64,000 nt of DNA from Caulobacter sp. (GCA_030683005.1 JAUXMY010000032.1:62001-126000); one strand, 5' to 3'; shown: positions 35,909 to 44,789, numbered from the stretch's first letter. The notes: generated by a model from the letters alone, not told the origin. Numbers and translations: made by a program.

Positions 35909-35917
35909 GGGCGTCAG

Positions 35918-36027
35918 TGCGTCCTTCGACACGCCCGCTGCGCGGGCTGCTCAGGATGACGTATTCAGAAGGCTACTCACCCACGTCATGCTGAGCAGCG
36001 GTCGCAGGCCGCGTGTCGAAGCACGCA
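35918..36027. repeat. bipartite palindromic repeat, family A type 2
   Basis: TTCGACACG outer arm, CTGCTCAGGATGACG inner arm, partners CGTCATGCTGAGCAG and CGTGTCGAA. It shows that both types coexist side by side without mixing arms. Confidence 0.87.
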
Positions 36028-36032
36028 ACGGC

Positions 36033-36659
36033 CTACCGCCCCAGAGCGTAGGGCCCGCCCTTCTCCAGCGCCGCCTTCCACGCCGGCCGGGCGTGGATGC
36101 GGTCGATCCAGGCGGCCATGTTCGGATAGGCGTCCAGCTTGCCGAACGCCTTCAGCACCTCGGGGATGAAGCTCATCTGCACGTCCGCGCCGGTGGGCTC
36201 CGATCCGAGCAGCCAGTCGCGGCCGGCCAGCGCGCCCTCGACGTAGCTCATGTGGTTGGCGATCTCGCTTTCGATGCGCGGGTGCAGCGGCGCCCCGGCC
36301 TCGCCCAGCCGCATGACGTACATCAGCATCATCAGCGGCAGCATGGCGCTGCCCTCTGCGTAGTGCAGCCACTGCAGGTAGGCTTCGTGCTCGGTTGACC
36401 CGGGCGTGGGAGCCATGCGGCCGCCGCCGTGCTTGCGGATGATGTAGTCGATCACCGCCCCGGATTCGTGAACTACCCGGCCGTCGTCGACGATCACCGG
36501 CGACTTGCCCAGCGGATGGACGGAGACCAGCTCCGGCGGGGCCAGCCGGGTTTCGGCGTCACGCTGGTGGAAGGCGATCTCGTAGGGCGCGCCCAGTTCC
36601 TCCAGCAGCCAGAGGATGCGCTGCGAGCGCGACTCGTTGAGGTGGTGAACGACGAGCAT
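36033..36659 (-). CDS. glutathione S-transferase
   Basis: 208 residues from ATG 36659 (GGAAAGG upstream). Thioredoxin-like N-terminal domain (MLVVHHLNESRSQRILWLLE, then LGKSPVIVDDGRVVHESGAVIDYI with the glutathione-binding Pro and Glu-Ser), and the helical C-terminal domain (about 90-208, GADVQMSFIPEVL). The Ser-Arg-Ser-Gln segment near residue 10 supplies the probable catalytic residue. Divergent from the acyl-CoA dehydrogenase. Confidence 0.92.
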   Translation of the reverse strand: MLVVHHLNESRSQRILWLLEELGAPYEIAFHQRDAETRLAPPELVSVHPLGKSPVIVDDGRVVHESGAVIDYIIRKHGGGRMAPTPGSTEHEAYLQWLHYAEGSAMLPLMMLMYVMRLGEAGAPLHPRIESEIANHMSYVEGALAGRDWLLGSEPTGADVQMSFIPEVLKAFGKLDAYPNMAAWIDRIHARPAWKAALEKGGPYALGR

Positions 36660-36801
36660 GGCGGCCTTTCCGGAGGACTGAGAATTATTCCACCATAGGG
36701 CTGGCCTTCCGGCTGGCAAATTCTACCTTGCAGGAGGTCCGTTGTGTGCAAGTGCGAAACGATTATAGTGCGCCGCAACAATAATTCGGGGAAACCTGCC
36801 C

Positions 36802-38493
36802 ATGAGCGCCGCCATCGCCCAGTCTGAACCGCAAAGCCTGATCCTGCCGGACCTGGTCGCCCTGCTGCGCGAGGCGGCCGACGCCGCCGGCGCCTTTGTC
36901 CATGAGGCCAGGGGGCCGGTGAAGGCGAGGATTTCCGCCGGCGGCAAGATCGACCGCAAGCTGGCCGATGTCGAGCAGCACGCGGTGCACGGCTACGGCT
37001 GGTACGCCTCCTACGGCGAGCTGCTCAACCAGGTGGCCGGCTGGGCCGAGCGGCTGGAGGCCGACGGCGCGTTCGGCGAGACCGAGGCCCTGCTGGCCCA
37101 GCTGCTGTTCTCCGAATACGCCGCCCAGATGATCGGCGGGATCCCGATGAACCAGGGCGAGACCATCCGCCCGGCCGACCTGGGCGTCACGCCCGAGACC
37201 CTGGAGAAGCTGTTCGCCGCGCCGTTGCTGACGCTCGTCAACCAGGGCGGCGGCCAGGCGGTGAAGATCCGCGTCGCCGACCTCGTGGCCGCCTCGCGCG
37301 GCAAGGCCACCGTCGAGGTCACCGGCCTGGACGAGACCTTCGAGATGATCCGCGACCAGTTCCACGCCTTCGCCGAGGAGAAGGTCGTGCCGCACGCCCA
37401 CGGCTGGCACCTGCGCGACGAGCTGATCCCGCTGGAGCTGGTCAAGGAGCTGGGCGACCTGGGCGTCTTCGGCCTGACCATCCCCGAGGAGTACGACGGC
37501 GCGGGCCTGGGCAAGACCGCCATGTGCGTGGTGTCCGAGGAACTGTCCCGCGCCTGGATCGGCGTCGGCTCGCTGGCCACCCGGTCGGAGATCGCCGCCG
37601 AGCTGATCCTGACCGGCGGCACCCCGGCCCAGCGCCAGGAGTGGCTGCCGAAGATCGCTTCGGCGGAGATCCTGCCGACCGCCGTCTTCACCGAGCCCAA
37701 CACCGGCTCGGACCTGGGCGCCCTGCGCACCCGGGGCGTTCGCGACGGCGACAGCTATGTCGTGACCGGCAACAAGACCTGGATCACCCACGCCGCCCGC
37801 GCCGACGCCATGACCCTTCTGGTCCGCACCGATCCGGACACCACCGACTACCGCGGCCTCTCGATGCTGCTGGCGCCCAAGCAGCGCGGCGATGACGCCG
37901 ACCCCTTCCCGACCGAGGGCATGAGCGGCGGCGAGATCGGCGTCATCGGCTATCGCGGCATGAAGGAATACGAGATCGGCTTCGACGGCTTCCGCGTGCC
38001 GGCCGCCAACCTGCTGGGCGGGGTCGAGGGGCAGGGCTTCAAGCAGCTGATGGCCACCTTCGAGAGCGCCCGCATCCAGACCGCCGCCCGCGCCATCGGC
38101 GTGGCCCAGCGCGGCCTGGAGCTGGGCCTCAACTACGCGCTGGATCGCAAGCAGTTCGGCGGCCCGATCTTCGGGTTCCCGCGCGTGGCCAACAAGCTGG
38201 CCATCATGGCCGCCGAGATCATGGGCGTGCGCCAGCTGACCTATTTCGCCGCCCGCCAGAAGGACGAGGGCAAGCGCTGCGACCTCGAGGCCGGCATGGC
38301 CAAGCTGATCGCCGCCCGCGTCGCCTGGGCGGCGGCGGACAATGCGCTGCAGATCCACGGCGGCAACGGTTTCGCGATGGAGTACGAGATCAGCCGCGTG
38401 CTGGCCGACGCCCGCATCCTCAACATCTTCGAGGGCGCCGGTGAGATCCAGGCCCAGGTCATCGCCCGCCGGCTGCTCGAAGACGGGAACTGA
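36802..38493 (+). CDS. mcd: acyl-CoA dehydrogenase, probably (2S)-methylsuccinyl-CoA dehydrogenase
   Basis: 563 residues, about 170 more than ordinary acyl-CoA dehydrogenases. The extra N-terminal domain (LPDLVALLREAADAAGAFVH, KARISAGGKIDRKLADVEQH, HGYGWYASYGELLNQVAGW) is the hallmark of Mcd, the ethylmalonyl-CoA pathway enzyme that oxidises methylsuccinyl-CoA to mesaconyl-CoA. The dehydrogenase core has AVFTEPNTGSDL, WITHAARAD and IHGGNGFAMEYEISRVLADA. FAD enzyme; electrons go to ETF. Alternative: a related long acyl-CoA dehydrogenase of other substrate. A weak -10 (TTATAG, 36763-36768) lies upstream. Confidence 0.78.
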   Translation: MSAAIAQSEPQSLILPDLVALLREAADAAGAFVHEARGPVKARISAGGKIDRKLADVEQHAVHGYGWYASYGELLNQVAGWAERLEADGAFGETEALLAQLLFSEYAAQMIGGIPMNQGETIRPADLGVTPETLEKLFAAPLLTLVNQGGGQAVKIRVADLVAASRGKATVEVTGLDETFEMIRDQFHAFAEEKVVPHAHGWHLRDELIPLELVKELGDLGVFGLTIPEEYDGAGLGKTAMCVVSEELSRAWIGVGSLATRSEIAAELILTGGTPAQRQEWLPKIASAEILPTAVFTEPNTGSDLGALRTRGVRDGDSYVVTGNKTWITHAARADAMTLLVRTDPDTTDYRGLSMLLAPKQRGDDADPFPTEGMSGGEIGVIGYRGMKEYEIGFDGFRVPAANLLGGVEGQGFKQLMATFESARIQTAARAIGVAQRGLELGLNYALDRKQFGGPIFGFPRVANKLAIMAAEIMGVRQLTYFAARQKDEGKRCDLEAGMAKLIAARVAWAAADNALQIHGGNGFAMEYEISRVLADARILNIFEGAGEIQAQVIARRLLEDGN

Positions 38494-38502
38494 GGGCCTG
38501 CA

Positions 38503-38596
38503 TGCTTCGACACGCGCTCTTCGAGCGCTGCTCAGCATGACGTGGGTGGGTAGGTCATCCTGAGCAGCCCGCGCAGTGGGCGTGTCGAAGGACGCA
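38503..38596. repeat. bipartite palindromic repeat, family A type 2
   Basis: Shorter copy (94 bases): TGCTTCGACACGCG and inner CTGCTCAGCATGAC, partners GTCATCCTGAGCAG and CGTGTCGAAGGACGCA. Lies between the convergent mcd and TetR genes. Confidence 0.85.
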
Positions 38597-38599
38597 ATG

Positions 38600-39202
38600 T
38601 CAGCGCGGCATCAGGCCGTGGAAGATCAGGGTGATCTGGCGCTCCATGATGCCGGTCATGACGACATGGTCCGCGCTGCCGGTCGCCGCCAGGCGATAGT
38701 TCCAGGCATAGGCGCCCATCAGGGTGTCCAGGATCAGATCGAGGTCGGCGTCAGCCCTGACCTCGCCCTTCACCTGGCCCTCATGCAGCATGTCGATGAT
38801 CATGCCTCTGAAGCGTTGGTTGCGGCCATAGGGGATGGTGGTGGCTTCAAGCGACGGGCTGAACGAGGCCGCGATGTGGGCCAGGAAGAGCCGCACCCGC
38901 CGACACTCGAAGTCGTAGTGGATCGAAAAAAGAGAGCACAGCCGGTCAAGGACCGAGCCGCGCATGTGCCGGGCGACGTGTTCCAGTTCGCTGTAGAGGG
39001 CCTCGACCCGGTCATCCATGACCTGGCTGAGGATATCGGCCTTTGAGGCGAAGGTGGTGAAGACGCTGCCGACGGAGACGCCGGCCCGCTCCGCGACGGC
39101 GCGGATGGTGGTTTCCTCGTAGCCGATCTCGTTGAAGAGGTCGCGCGCCGCCTCAAGCACCCTGCGGCGCGTCTCCAGCTTCTGGGTCTCGCGTACGCCC
39201 AA
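38600..39202 (-). CDS. TetR family regulator
   Basis: 200 residues. The only usable start is TTG 39202, with a G-run (GGGGGG) about 8 bases upstream. N-terminal HTH (RRRVLEAARDLFNEIGYEET, then IRAVAERAGVSVGSVFTTFASK) and a helical ligand domain with DADLDLILDTLMGAYAWNYR. Lies beside the TetR gene at 39255 on the same strand. Target unknown. Confidence 0.88.
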   Translation of the reverse strand: MGVRETQKLETRRRVLEAARDLFNEIGYEETTIRAVAERAGVSVGSVFTTFASKADILSQVMDDRVEALYSELEHVARHMRGSVLDRLCSLFSIHYDFECRRVRLFLAHIAASFSPSLEATTIPYGRNQRFRGMIIDMLHEGQVKGEVRADADLDLILDTLMGAYAWNYRLAATGSADHVVMTGIMERQITLIFHGLMPR

Positions 39203-39221
39203 CTGGTGTCCCCCCGGACAG

Positions 39222-39246
39222 CCGCGCTCCCCTAAGAGTAGCGCGG
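39222..39246. other. hairpin between the two TetR genes
   Basis: Perfect 7-bp arms CCGCGCT and AGCGCGG with an 11-base loop and no T-run on either side. It may be a weak terminator or stability element after the upstream TetR gene. Confidence 0.4.
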
Positions 39247-39254
39247 CGTGCTCA

Positions 39255-39902
39255 CTATGCCTTGACGGCTGTCAAAACCACGTCGATCCGATCGGCAAGT
39301 TTGTCGGTCTGGTTCTCGACGGACGCCCCGTCAAAAGCGGCCGGGCGGTAGCCGGCCAGGAACAGGTCCCACACCATCTCGGAGATCAGGCGCAGGTCGA
39401 ACCGGGGCGCCAGCTCGCCGCGCTCGACGCCGCGTTCCAGGATCTCCATGATCAGGGCGCGGATAGGACGCATGCTTTCGCGGCGCAGGCGCTCGGCCTC
39501 CGGCGTGCGGGTCCAGGACGCGGCGAGCGCGGCGAGGATCAGCGGCAGCTGATGGGCGTGGGCGCGGTAGGCGGCGCCGAACATGCCGACCAGCGCCTCG
39601 CGGGCGGTGGCGGCCCCGACCACGGCGTCCTGCATCGGCTCGAGCAGGGCGGCGAAGTCGTCATTCAGGATGGCGTCGAACAGCTCGTTCTTGTCGGCGA
39701 AGCTGGCGAACACGGCGCCGGTCGACATGCCGGCGGCGCGGGCGATGTCACGGATCGTGGCGCCTTCGTAGCCGCGCTCGATGAACAGGTCGCGGGCCGC
39801 CTGCAGGACCTTTTCACGGGTTTGCTGCTTGGCCATCGCGCGGCGGGTCATCTTCTGCGGCCGGATGGCCGGCGCGTTCATGCGCATGGGGATATGATTC
39901 AT
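39255..39902 (-). CDS. TetR family regulator
   Basis: 215 residues, with several possible Met starts (39902, 39887, 39881); 39902 is used because it overlaps the TGA of the upstream small gene (ATGA). HTH: REKVLQAARDLFIERGYEGAT, then IRDIARAAGMSTGAVFASFADK. The ligand domain ends FDGASVENQTDKLADRIDVV. Probably autoregulated with the upstream small protein; see the paired sites at 40181 and 40356. Confidence 0.9.
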   Translation of the reverse strand: MNHIPMRMNAPAIRPQKMTRRAMAKQQTREKVLQAARDLFIERGYEGATIRDIARAAGMSTGAVFASFADKNELFDAILNDDFAALLEPMQDAVVGAATAREALVGMFGAAYRAHAHQLPLILAALAASWTRTPEAERLRRESMRPIRALIMEILERGVERGELAPRFDLRLISEMVWDLFLAGYRPAAFDGASVENQTDKLADRIDVVLTAVKA

Positions 39903-40117
39903 TGGTCCGCCTCCAAACGGGCCAGCGCGGCCTCGGCGCGCTTCTCGAATTCCACACAGTACTCATCGACGACCTTTGTCAGGACGTCAGCGTACCGGCG
40001 TGCAAGATCGCGGCCGTCCTGCGCGGCGTCGCGCAGGTCCTCGATCAACTGCCGAACCTCGGCGATGGTTTCATTGTCCGCCGCCGGGCGGGCGGCGGTG
40101 CTTTGGGTCATGCCCAT
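39899..40117 (-). CDS. small charged helical protein, coupled to TetR
   Basis: 72 residues (MGMTQSTAARPAADNETIAE...). Predicted mainly one long amphipathic helix (IAEVRQLIEDLRDAAQDGRD), acidic and possibly coiled-coil. No family recognised. Overlaps the TetR gene by four bases, so the two are co-translated; it may modulate the regulator, but this is only inferred from position. Confidence 0.65.
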   Translation of the reverse strand: MGMTQSTAARPAADNETIAEVRQLIEDLRDAAQDGRDLARRYADVLTKVVDEYCVEFEKRAEAALARLEADQ

Positions 40118-40180
40118 GAATGGCTCCGTCTCGCCTCCCCGCTTTCAGGTCGACGCGATCCGCGGTGAGGAGGTGATCGC

Positions 40181-40207
40181 GTTCAATGAACATGCTCAAC
40201 GAGCGCC
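40181..40207. promoter_or_regulatory. putative TetR operator, site A
   Basis: GTTCAATGAAC is a palindrome (GTTCA-A-TGAAC), followed by ATGCTCAACGAGC. About 19 of 27 positions match site B at 40356. It lies 64 bases upstream of the small gene/TetR operon. Confidence 0.5.
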
Positions 40208-40355
40208 GTCTCCGTTCCGTTACACGGAGCGGTCCGGTGGATCAAGCGAAAATCCGTCGGACCGGGATTCTACGTAAACCGGGGAAAATATTAGCGATAA
40301 TGGGTATTTTGGAAGTGGCGGGGTGACAGATCCACTCCCCATAATTGGTAAGCAT

Positions 40356-40382
40356 GCTCATTGAGCGTGCTCATCGGGCGCA
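40356..40382. promoter_or_regulatory. putative TetR operator, site B
   Basis: GCTCATTGAGC palindrome (GCTCA-T-TGAGC), then GTGCTCATCGGGC. Same layout as site A. It lies 65 bases before the HIG1-type gene, so one regulator could control both directions. Confidence 0.5.
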
Positions 40383-40446
40383 AAATTGACTATCCGTTCG
40401 TCGCCACCGGTGGTCGCCTCGCCTCTCTCGCGCTAGGTTTGGTCCA

Positions 40447-40647
40447 ATGGATACGCTGTTCAACATACTCGTCCCGGTCTCCCTCGCTGCGGTGCTCATC
40501 ACGCTGATGGTCGGTCTCTACGCCCTGCACAGGGGCGGCGACTTCGGCCGGTCCTATTCCAACCGGCTGATGCGGCTTCGGGTGCTGCTTCAGTTCGTCG
40601 CGGTCATCGTGCTGGTGGCGGCCTTCTGGTGGAAGGCGCGCGGCTAG
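40447..40647 (+). CDS. HIG1-type twin transmembrane protein
   Basis: 66 residues, two membrane helices (about 6-27 and 47-62) joined by a basic loop SYSNRLMRLRVLLQ, the HIG1 domain signature. Bacterial members are linked to respiratory complexes by analogy with mitochondrial Rcf1/Hig1; direct function is unknown. Five bases before the adenosyltransferase gene, so co-transcribed. Confidence 0.8.
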   Translation: MDTLFNILVPVSLAAVLITLMVGLYALHRGGDFGRSYSNRLMRLRVLLQFVAVIVLVAAFWWKARG

Positions 40648-40652
40648 CCGGC

Positions 40653-41231
40653 ATGGTCACCCTCAATCGCATCTACACGCGCACCGGCGACGGCGGGACC
40701 ACCCGCCTGTCGACCGGCGAGTCTGTGCCCAAGGACAATGCCCGGGTCGAAGCCTACGGCACGGTCGACGAGACCAACAGCTGCCTTGGCCTGGTGCGTC
40801 TGCACACGGCCGGCGACCCGGTCCTCGACGGCATCCTGGCCCGGGCCCAGAACGACCTCTTCGACCTCGGCGCCGATCTGGCGACGCCGGACCGCGGCAA
40901 GCCGCTGGGCTGGGAGCCGCTGCGCATCCTGGAGTCCCAGGTCGAGCGGCTGGAGCGGGAGATCGACCAGCTGAACGGCGAACTGTCGGCTCTGACTTCG
41001 TTCGTGCTGCCGGGCGGCACGCCGGCGGCGGCGGCGCTGCATCTGGCGCGGACGGTCTGCCGCCGGGCCGAACGGGCCTGCGTCACCCTGGCCGCGCTGC
41101 CGGACGAGCCGGTGGGCCCCGCGGCGATCAAGTATCTCAACCGGTTGTCGGACCTGCTGTTCGTCGCCGGCCGCTGGGCCAACGACAAGGGCGCGGGCGA
41201 CGTGCTCTGGGTTCCGGGCGGAACCCGCTGA
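40653..41231 (+). CDS. mmaB: ATP:cob(I)alamin adenosyltransferase, PduO type
   Basis: 192 residues from ATG 40653. Five-helix PduO/MMAB enzyme that makes adenosylcobalamin. Motifs: YTRTGDGGTTRL (ATP site), AYGTVDETNSCLGL, FVLPGGTPAAAALH, RTVCRRAERACVTL and LNRLSDLLFVAGRW. Product supports AdoCbl-dependent mutases such as methylmalonyl-CoA mutase. etfBA lies 500 bases further on the same strand. Confidence 0.94.
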   Translation: MVTLNRIYTRTGDGGTTRLSTGESVPKDNARVEAYGTVDETNSCLGLVRLHTAGDPVLDGILARAQNDLFDLGADLATPDRGKPLGWEPLRILESQVERLEREIDQLNGELSALTSFVLPGGTPAAAALHLARTVCRRAERACVTLAALPDEPVGPAAIKYLNRLSDLLFVAGRWANDKGAGDVLWVPGGTR

Positions 41232-41234
41232 GGC

Positions 41235-41573
41235 CTATTTCGGCGCGGGCGCCGGCGGCGTCGCAGGCGCCTTGGCGACCGGCGCGGCCGGTGCGGCCGT
41301 CGCCTGAGGGTAGCCGAGGTGGTCGCGCTGGACTTCTTCGGCGGCCTTCTTCTCCGACCATTCCCTGCGGCTGACGCCTTCCGGACGGCCGGTAATGTCG
41401 GGGATGTAGATCGGCTGGGCGCAGACCCGGCGGCCGCGGTCCCACCACTGGCCGCCGGCCTCGCACTTCTTGGCCGGCATGACATAGAGGATCTGGAAGG
41501 CCCACAGCGCGACGCCGCTGACCAGGAAGATGCCGATGAAGATGATCTTGAGGCGGTCGATGGTCGAATTCAT
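41235..41573 (-). CDS. hypothetical single-pass membrane protein
   Basis: 112 residues. One N-terminal TM helix (about 8-30, [20 protein letters not shown]), then a short domain with two cysteines ([20 protein letters not shown]), which could form a disulfide in the periplasm, and an Ala/Pro-rich tail. No family recognised. Oriented against mmaB and etfB, between them. Confidence 0.7.
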   Translation of the reverse strand: MNSTIDRLKIIFIGIFLVSGVALWAFQILYVMPAKKCEAGGQWWDRGRRVCAQPIYIPDITGRPEGVSRREWSEKKAAEEVQRDHLGYPQATAAPAAPVAKAPATPPAPAPK

Positions 41574-41659
41574 GCGCGGGCCTTTATCGCAAACGACGCC
41601 GGCAGCCTAGCAGGCCTTGTCGGGCATTTTTCCGGCCCCAGATTGACCCCAAGGGAAAC

Positions 41660-41687
41660 TTGCATTGCGCGCGGGAGTCGGTATCAG
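41660..41687 (+). promoter_or_regulatory. possible etfBA promoter
   Basis: TTGCAT (41660-41665), a 16-base spacer and TATCAG (41682-41687), 47 bases before the etfB start. Confidence 0.4.
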
Positions 41688-41734
41688 CCTGTTCGCGCAA
41701 GATTTTTCGCAACGCAACACGGCGGAATAAGCCC

Positions 41735-42484
41735 ATGAAGGTGCTCGTCCCGGTCAAACGGGTGATCGATTATAACGTGAAGGCTCGGGTGAAGCCCGAC
41801 CAGTCGGGCGTCGACCTGGCCAACGTCAAGATGTCCATGAATCCCTTCTGCGAGATCGCGGTCGAAGAGGCCGTCCGTCTCAAGGAAAAGGGTGTCGCCA
41901 CCGAGGTCGTGATCGTCTCGATCGGCCCGGCCCAGGCGCAGGAAACCATCCGCACGGCGCTCGCCATGGGCGGTGACCGCGGCATCCTCATCCAGTCGGA
42001 CACCGACGTCGAACCGCTGGCCGTGGCCAAGCTGCTCGCCGCCGTGGCCAAGGAAGAGGGCGCCGATGTGGTGCTGATGGGCAAGCAGGCCATCGACGGC
42101 GACAACAACGCCGTGGGCCAGATGCTGTCGACCCTGCTCGACTGGCCGCAGGCGACCTTCGCCTCCAAGGTCGAGATCGGCGGCGGCAAGGCCGTGGTGA
42201 CCCGCGAGGTCGACGGCGGCCTGCAGGTCCTGGAAGTCGATCTGCCGGCGGTGATCACCGCCGACCTGCGCCTCAATGAACCGCGCTACGCTTCGCTGCC
42301 CAACATCATGAAGGCGAAGAAGAAGGAAATCGCGGCCAAGACGACGGCCGACTACGGCGTCGATGTCGCCCCGCGCCTGAAGGTGCTGAAGGTGTCCGAA
42401 CCGGCCAAGCGCTCCGCTGGCGTCAAGGTCGAGAACGCTGCCGAACTGGTGACCAAACTCAAGACTGAAGCGGGGGTGCTCTGA
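41735..42484 (+). CDS. etfB: electron transfer flavoprotein beta subunit
   Basis: 249 residues from ATG 41735. AMP-binding ETF subunit: [73 protein letters not shown] (the recognition-loop region). Receives electrons from acyl-CoA dehydrogenases. Its TGA overlaps the etfA ATG by one base. Confidence 0.97.
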   Translation: MKVLVPVKRVIDYNVKARVKPDQSGVDLANVKMSMNPFCEIAVEEAVRLKEKGVATEVVIVSIGPAQAQETIRTALAMGGDRGILIQSDTDVEPLAVAKLLAAVAKEEGADVVLMGKQAIDGDNNAVGQMLSTLLDWPQATFASKVEIGGGKAVVTREVDGGLQVLEVDLPAVITADLRLNEPRYASLPNIMKAKKKEIAAKTTADYGVDVAPRLKVLKVSEPAKRSAGVKVENAAELVTKLKTEAGVL

Positions 42485-43413
42485 TGGCCGTTCTCGTCGT
42501 CGCCGATAACGACAACGCGCACCTGCGCGACACCACCCACAAGACCGTCACCGCCGCCCTGGCGCTGTCGAGCGACGTGGACGTCCTGGTCCTGGGCCAG
42601 GGCGCCGACGCCGTGGCCGCCGCCGCCGGCAAGATCGACGGCGTGCGCAAGGTCATTCTGGCCGAGAGCGCGGACCTGGGCCATGGCATCGCCGAAGCCA
42701 TCTGCGACACCATCGTCGGCCTGGCCGGCGGCTATGACGCGGTGCTGGTCCCGGCCACCTCGGCGGGCAAGAACTTCGCCCCCCGCGTGGCCGCCAGGCT
42801 CGACGCCTCGCCGATCTCGGACGTCATCGAAGTGGTGTCGAGCGACACCTTCGTGCGCCCGATCTACGCCGGCAACGCGCTGGAGACCGTCCAGACCGCC
42901 GACAAGACCAAGGTCCTGACCGTCCGCCCGACCGCCTTCAAGGCGGCCGGTGAAGGCGGCTCGGCCGCGGTCGAGAAGGTGGCCGGCGCCTCGGCCAGCA
43001 AGACCCGCTTCCAGTCGGAAGAGATGGTCAAGTCGGACCGTCCGGAACTGACGGCCGCCAAGATCGTCGTCTCCGGCGGTCGCGCCATGGGCTCGGCCGA
43101 AGAGTTCCAGAAGGTCATCGAGCCCCTGGCCGACAAGCTCGGCGCCGCTGTGGGCGCCTCGCGCGCCGCGGTCGACGCCGGCTATGCGCCCAACGACTAC
43201 CAGGTCGGCCAGACCGGCAAGGTCGTCGCCCCGGCGCTCTACATCGCCATCGGCATCTCGGGCGCCATCCAGCACCTGGCCGGCATGAAGGACTCCAAGG
43301 TGATCGTCGCGATCAACAAGGACGCCGACGCGCCGATCTTCCAGGTCGCCGACTACGGCATCGTCGGCGACTACAAGACCGTGGTTCCGGAACTGATGGC
43401 CGCGCTGGGCTAA
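42484..43413 (+). CDS. etfA: electron transfer flavoprotein alpha subunit
   Basis: 309 residues. N-terminal domain starting [20 protein letters not shown] and C-terminal FAD domain with [55 protein letters not shown] and [20 protein letters not shown]. It delivers electrons to ETF:quinone oxidoreductase. Last gene of its operon; a strong terminator follows. Confidence 0.97.
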   Translation: MAVLVVADNDNAHLRDTTHKTVTAALALSSDVDVLVLGQGADAVAAAAGKIDGVRKVILAESADLGHGIAEAICDTIVGLAGGYDAVLVPATSAGKNFAPRVAARLDASPISDVIEVVSSDTFVRPIYAGNALETVQTADKTKVLTVRPTAFKAAGEGGSAAVEKVAGASASKTRFQSEEMVKSDRPELTAAKIVVSGGRAMGSAEEFQKVIEPLADKLGAAVGASRAAVDAGYAPNDYQVGQTGKVVAPALYIAIGISGAIQHLAGMKDSKVIVAINKDADAPIFQVADYGIVGDYKTVVPELMAALG

Positions 43414-43437
43414 GGCCCGGCCACACGGCTGAAACGA

Positions 43438-43471
43438 CGAAGGCCCGGAGCGCATGCTCCGGGCCTTTTCG
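43438..43471 (+). terminator. intrinsic terminator after etfA
   Basis: Stem AGGCCCGGAGC / GCTCCGGGCCT with a 4-base loop, followed by TTTTCG. Near-ideal. Confidence 0.9.
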
Positions 43472-43478
43472 TTGGGCG

Positions 43479-43772
43479 CTATCCGTCGAACAGGTCGTCG
43501 GTTAGATCCCGGGCGCCATGCAGGATACGCTCGATGCGAACGCGTTCCGGCTCGACTGAATAGAAGATCAGGTAGCGACCGTGCACCGTACGGCGAATGC
43601 CGGGATCAAGCTGAGGCTGCAGTTCGTAGCCCAGTGGCGCATCCGCCAGCTCCTCGCAGGTCACCCGGACTTCGGCGATGAAGCGGACTGCGCGTCGCGG
43701 ACTGTCGCGGGCGATGAAGTCGGCCATTTCCTCCAGGTCCTCTTCGGAACGCGGAGAGAAGACCACCTTCAT
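43479..43772 (-). CDS. parE: ParE/RelE-family toxin
   Basis: 97 residues. ParE/RelE fold: MKVVFSPRSEEDLEEMADFI, then RRAVRFIAEVRVTCEELADA, LDPGIRRTVHGRYLIFYSVEP and VRIERILHGARDL, the usual RILHxxRD end. ParE toxins inhibit gyrase. Starts 4 bases inside the end of the antitoxin gene, the classical antitoxin-first order. Confidence 0.9.
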   Translation of the reverse strand: MKVVFSPRSEEDLEEMADFIARDSPRRAVRFIAEVRVTCEELADAPLGYELQPQLDPGIRRTVHGRYLIFYSVEPERVRIERILHGARDLTDDLFDG

Positions 43773-44044
43773 TTCGTCGGATCCACCATGGCGGCGTACT
43801 TGGCCGTGAGGCGCGCGAACACCTCCTCGGCGGGCCGGCCGGGGCCGCTGTCCATGCCCTCGCGAATGAGCAGCCGGAGTGCATCCTGCTCAAGCAGGGC
43901 GACTTTCCGCTTCTGAAACCAGTCTCGCAACGCGTCACGAATGACTTCGCTCGTCGTCGCGTAGTCTCCGGATTCGACCGCTTCACGCACACCGCCGGCC
44001 ATGTCGGCGGTCAGAGCGATGCTGATCTTCTCGACGTTGGACAT
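43769..44044 (-). CDS. parD: ParD-family antitoxin
   Basis: 91 residues. N-terminal ribbon-helix-helix (VEKISIALTADMAGGVREAV, SGDYATTSEVIRDALRDW) and a C-terminal toxin-binding tail (LIREGMDSGPGRPAEEVFAR). Binds its own operator and neutralises ParE. Start ATG 44044 has GGAGG (44050-44054). Confidence 0.9.
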   Translation of the reverse strand: MSNVEKISIALTADMAGGVREAVESGDYATTSEVIRDALRDWFQKRKVALLEQDALRLLIREGMDSGPGRPAEEVFARLTAKYAAMVDPTK

Positions 44045-44063
44045 CCGAACCTCCGTCGGGAAC

Positions 44064-44082
44064 GGTAGTAAGAATTCCTACC
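44064..44082 (-). promoter_or_regulatory. parDE operator/promoter candidate
   Basis: GGTAGTAAGAATTCCTACC has an inverted repeat around GAATTC. On the minus strand TTGAGT (44090-44085) and TACCGT 17 bases later form a weak promoter over it, as expected for autorepression. Confidence 0.5.
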
Positions 44083-44129
44083 AAACTCAAGTGAGGGGAA
44101 GGTGGAGGGGCGGGACGTGGTCGGCCTTT

Positions 44130-44789
44130 CTACTCCGGATCCCGGAAGACCCCGTCCTGGAACAGCGTCCGGCCGAACCAGGGGTGGTGGAAGTCCATCG
44201 TGAAGCGGAACCGCCCGTCGCCGACGTCGCGGTGGACCACGTGGGCGCGCCCGGGGGTCAGCAGGTCCGGGATGGGGACCCGCAGGGAGCCGAGGCTGGC
44301 GAAGTAGCGGCGGCTGCGGAAGTGCAGGGCGCCGTCCTCGACGCTGACGGTCAGCGCCATGCCGAGGCCCCCGCGCACCACCTCCAGCAGTTCGCCGTCG
44401 GCGGTCATCAGCTTGGTCGAGCTGACCAGCACCGGCGAGCGGCGATCGAAGCGGTAGGTCCGGGCCCAGACGAGCCCGCCAAGCGGGTCGAGGTGGACAT
44501 CGACCGAGGTCGGCACATCGGCGCCGGTCCAGGGGGCCAGCGGCGTGCCGATCAGCCGGCAGACCTGGGCGACCAGCCGGCCGACCCAGCTCGCCTCGAC
44601 CACCATCCGGCCGTCGTAAACGGTGTTGAGCCCCAGGGCCGGGTGGGCCGCGAAGCGGTGCTGGACGGCGGCGGGCAGGCGGGCCCAGGCCTCGGGACCG
44701 AGCAGGGCGGGGAAGTCGAGGGGGACGAAGGCCGGTCTCGCCCGGACGGGGACCGCGGCCCCCTGGTATCCCCTCAGCACCCGTTCCAT
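44130..44789 (-). CDS. DUF4166 domain protein
   Basis: 219 residues. Starts MERVLRGYQGAAVPVRARPA, then LLGPEAWARLPAAVQHRFA; DUF4166 pattern with WTRTYRF-like WARTYRF and SRRYF, and a histidine-rich end HHPWFGRTLFQDG. Function not established; such proteins often neighbour saccharopine-dehydrogenase-like or lipid genes. 14 bases after the GbsR-type regulator, so probably one transcript. Confidence 0.75.
   Translation of the reverse strand: MERVLRGYQGAAVPVRARPAFVPLDFPALLGPEAWARLPAAVQHRFAAHPALGLNTVYDGRMVVEASWVGRLVAQVCRLIGTPLAPWTGADVPTSVDVHLDPLGGLVWARTYRFDRRSPVLVSSTKLMTADGELLEVVRGGLGMALTVSVEDGALHFRSRRYFASLGSLRVPIPDLLTPGRAHVVHRDVGDGRFRFTMDFHHPWFGRTLFQDGVFRDPE

Larger units (their letters stand above)
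40118..40446. other. regulatory gap between the TetR operon and the HIG1-type gene
   Basis: 329 bases shared by two divergent transcription units. AT-rich around 40270-40320 (AAAATATTAGCGATAATGGG), as expected for promoters. It holds two related 27-base sites and a CTCCGT/ACGGAG inverted repeat at about 40208-40228. No gene is seen. Confidence 0.55.
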
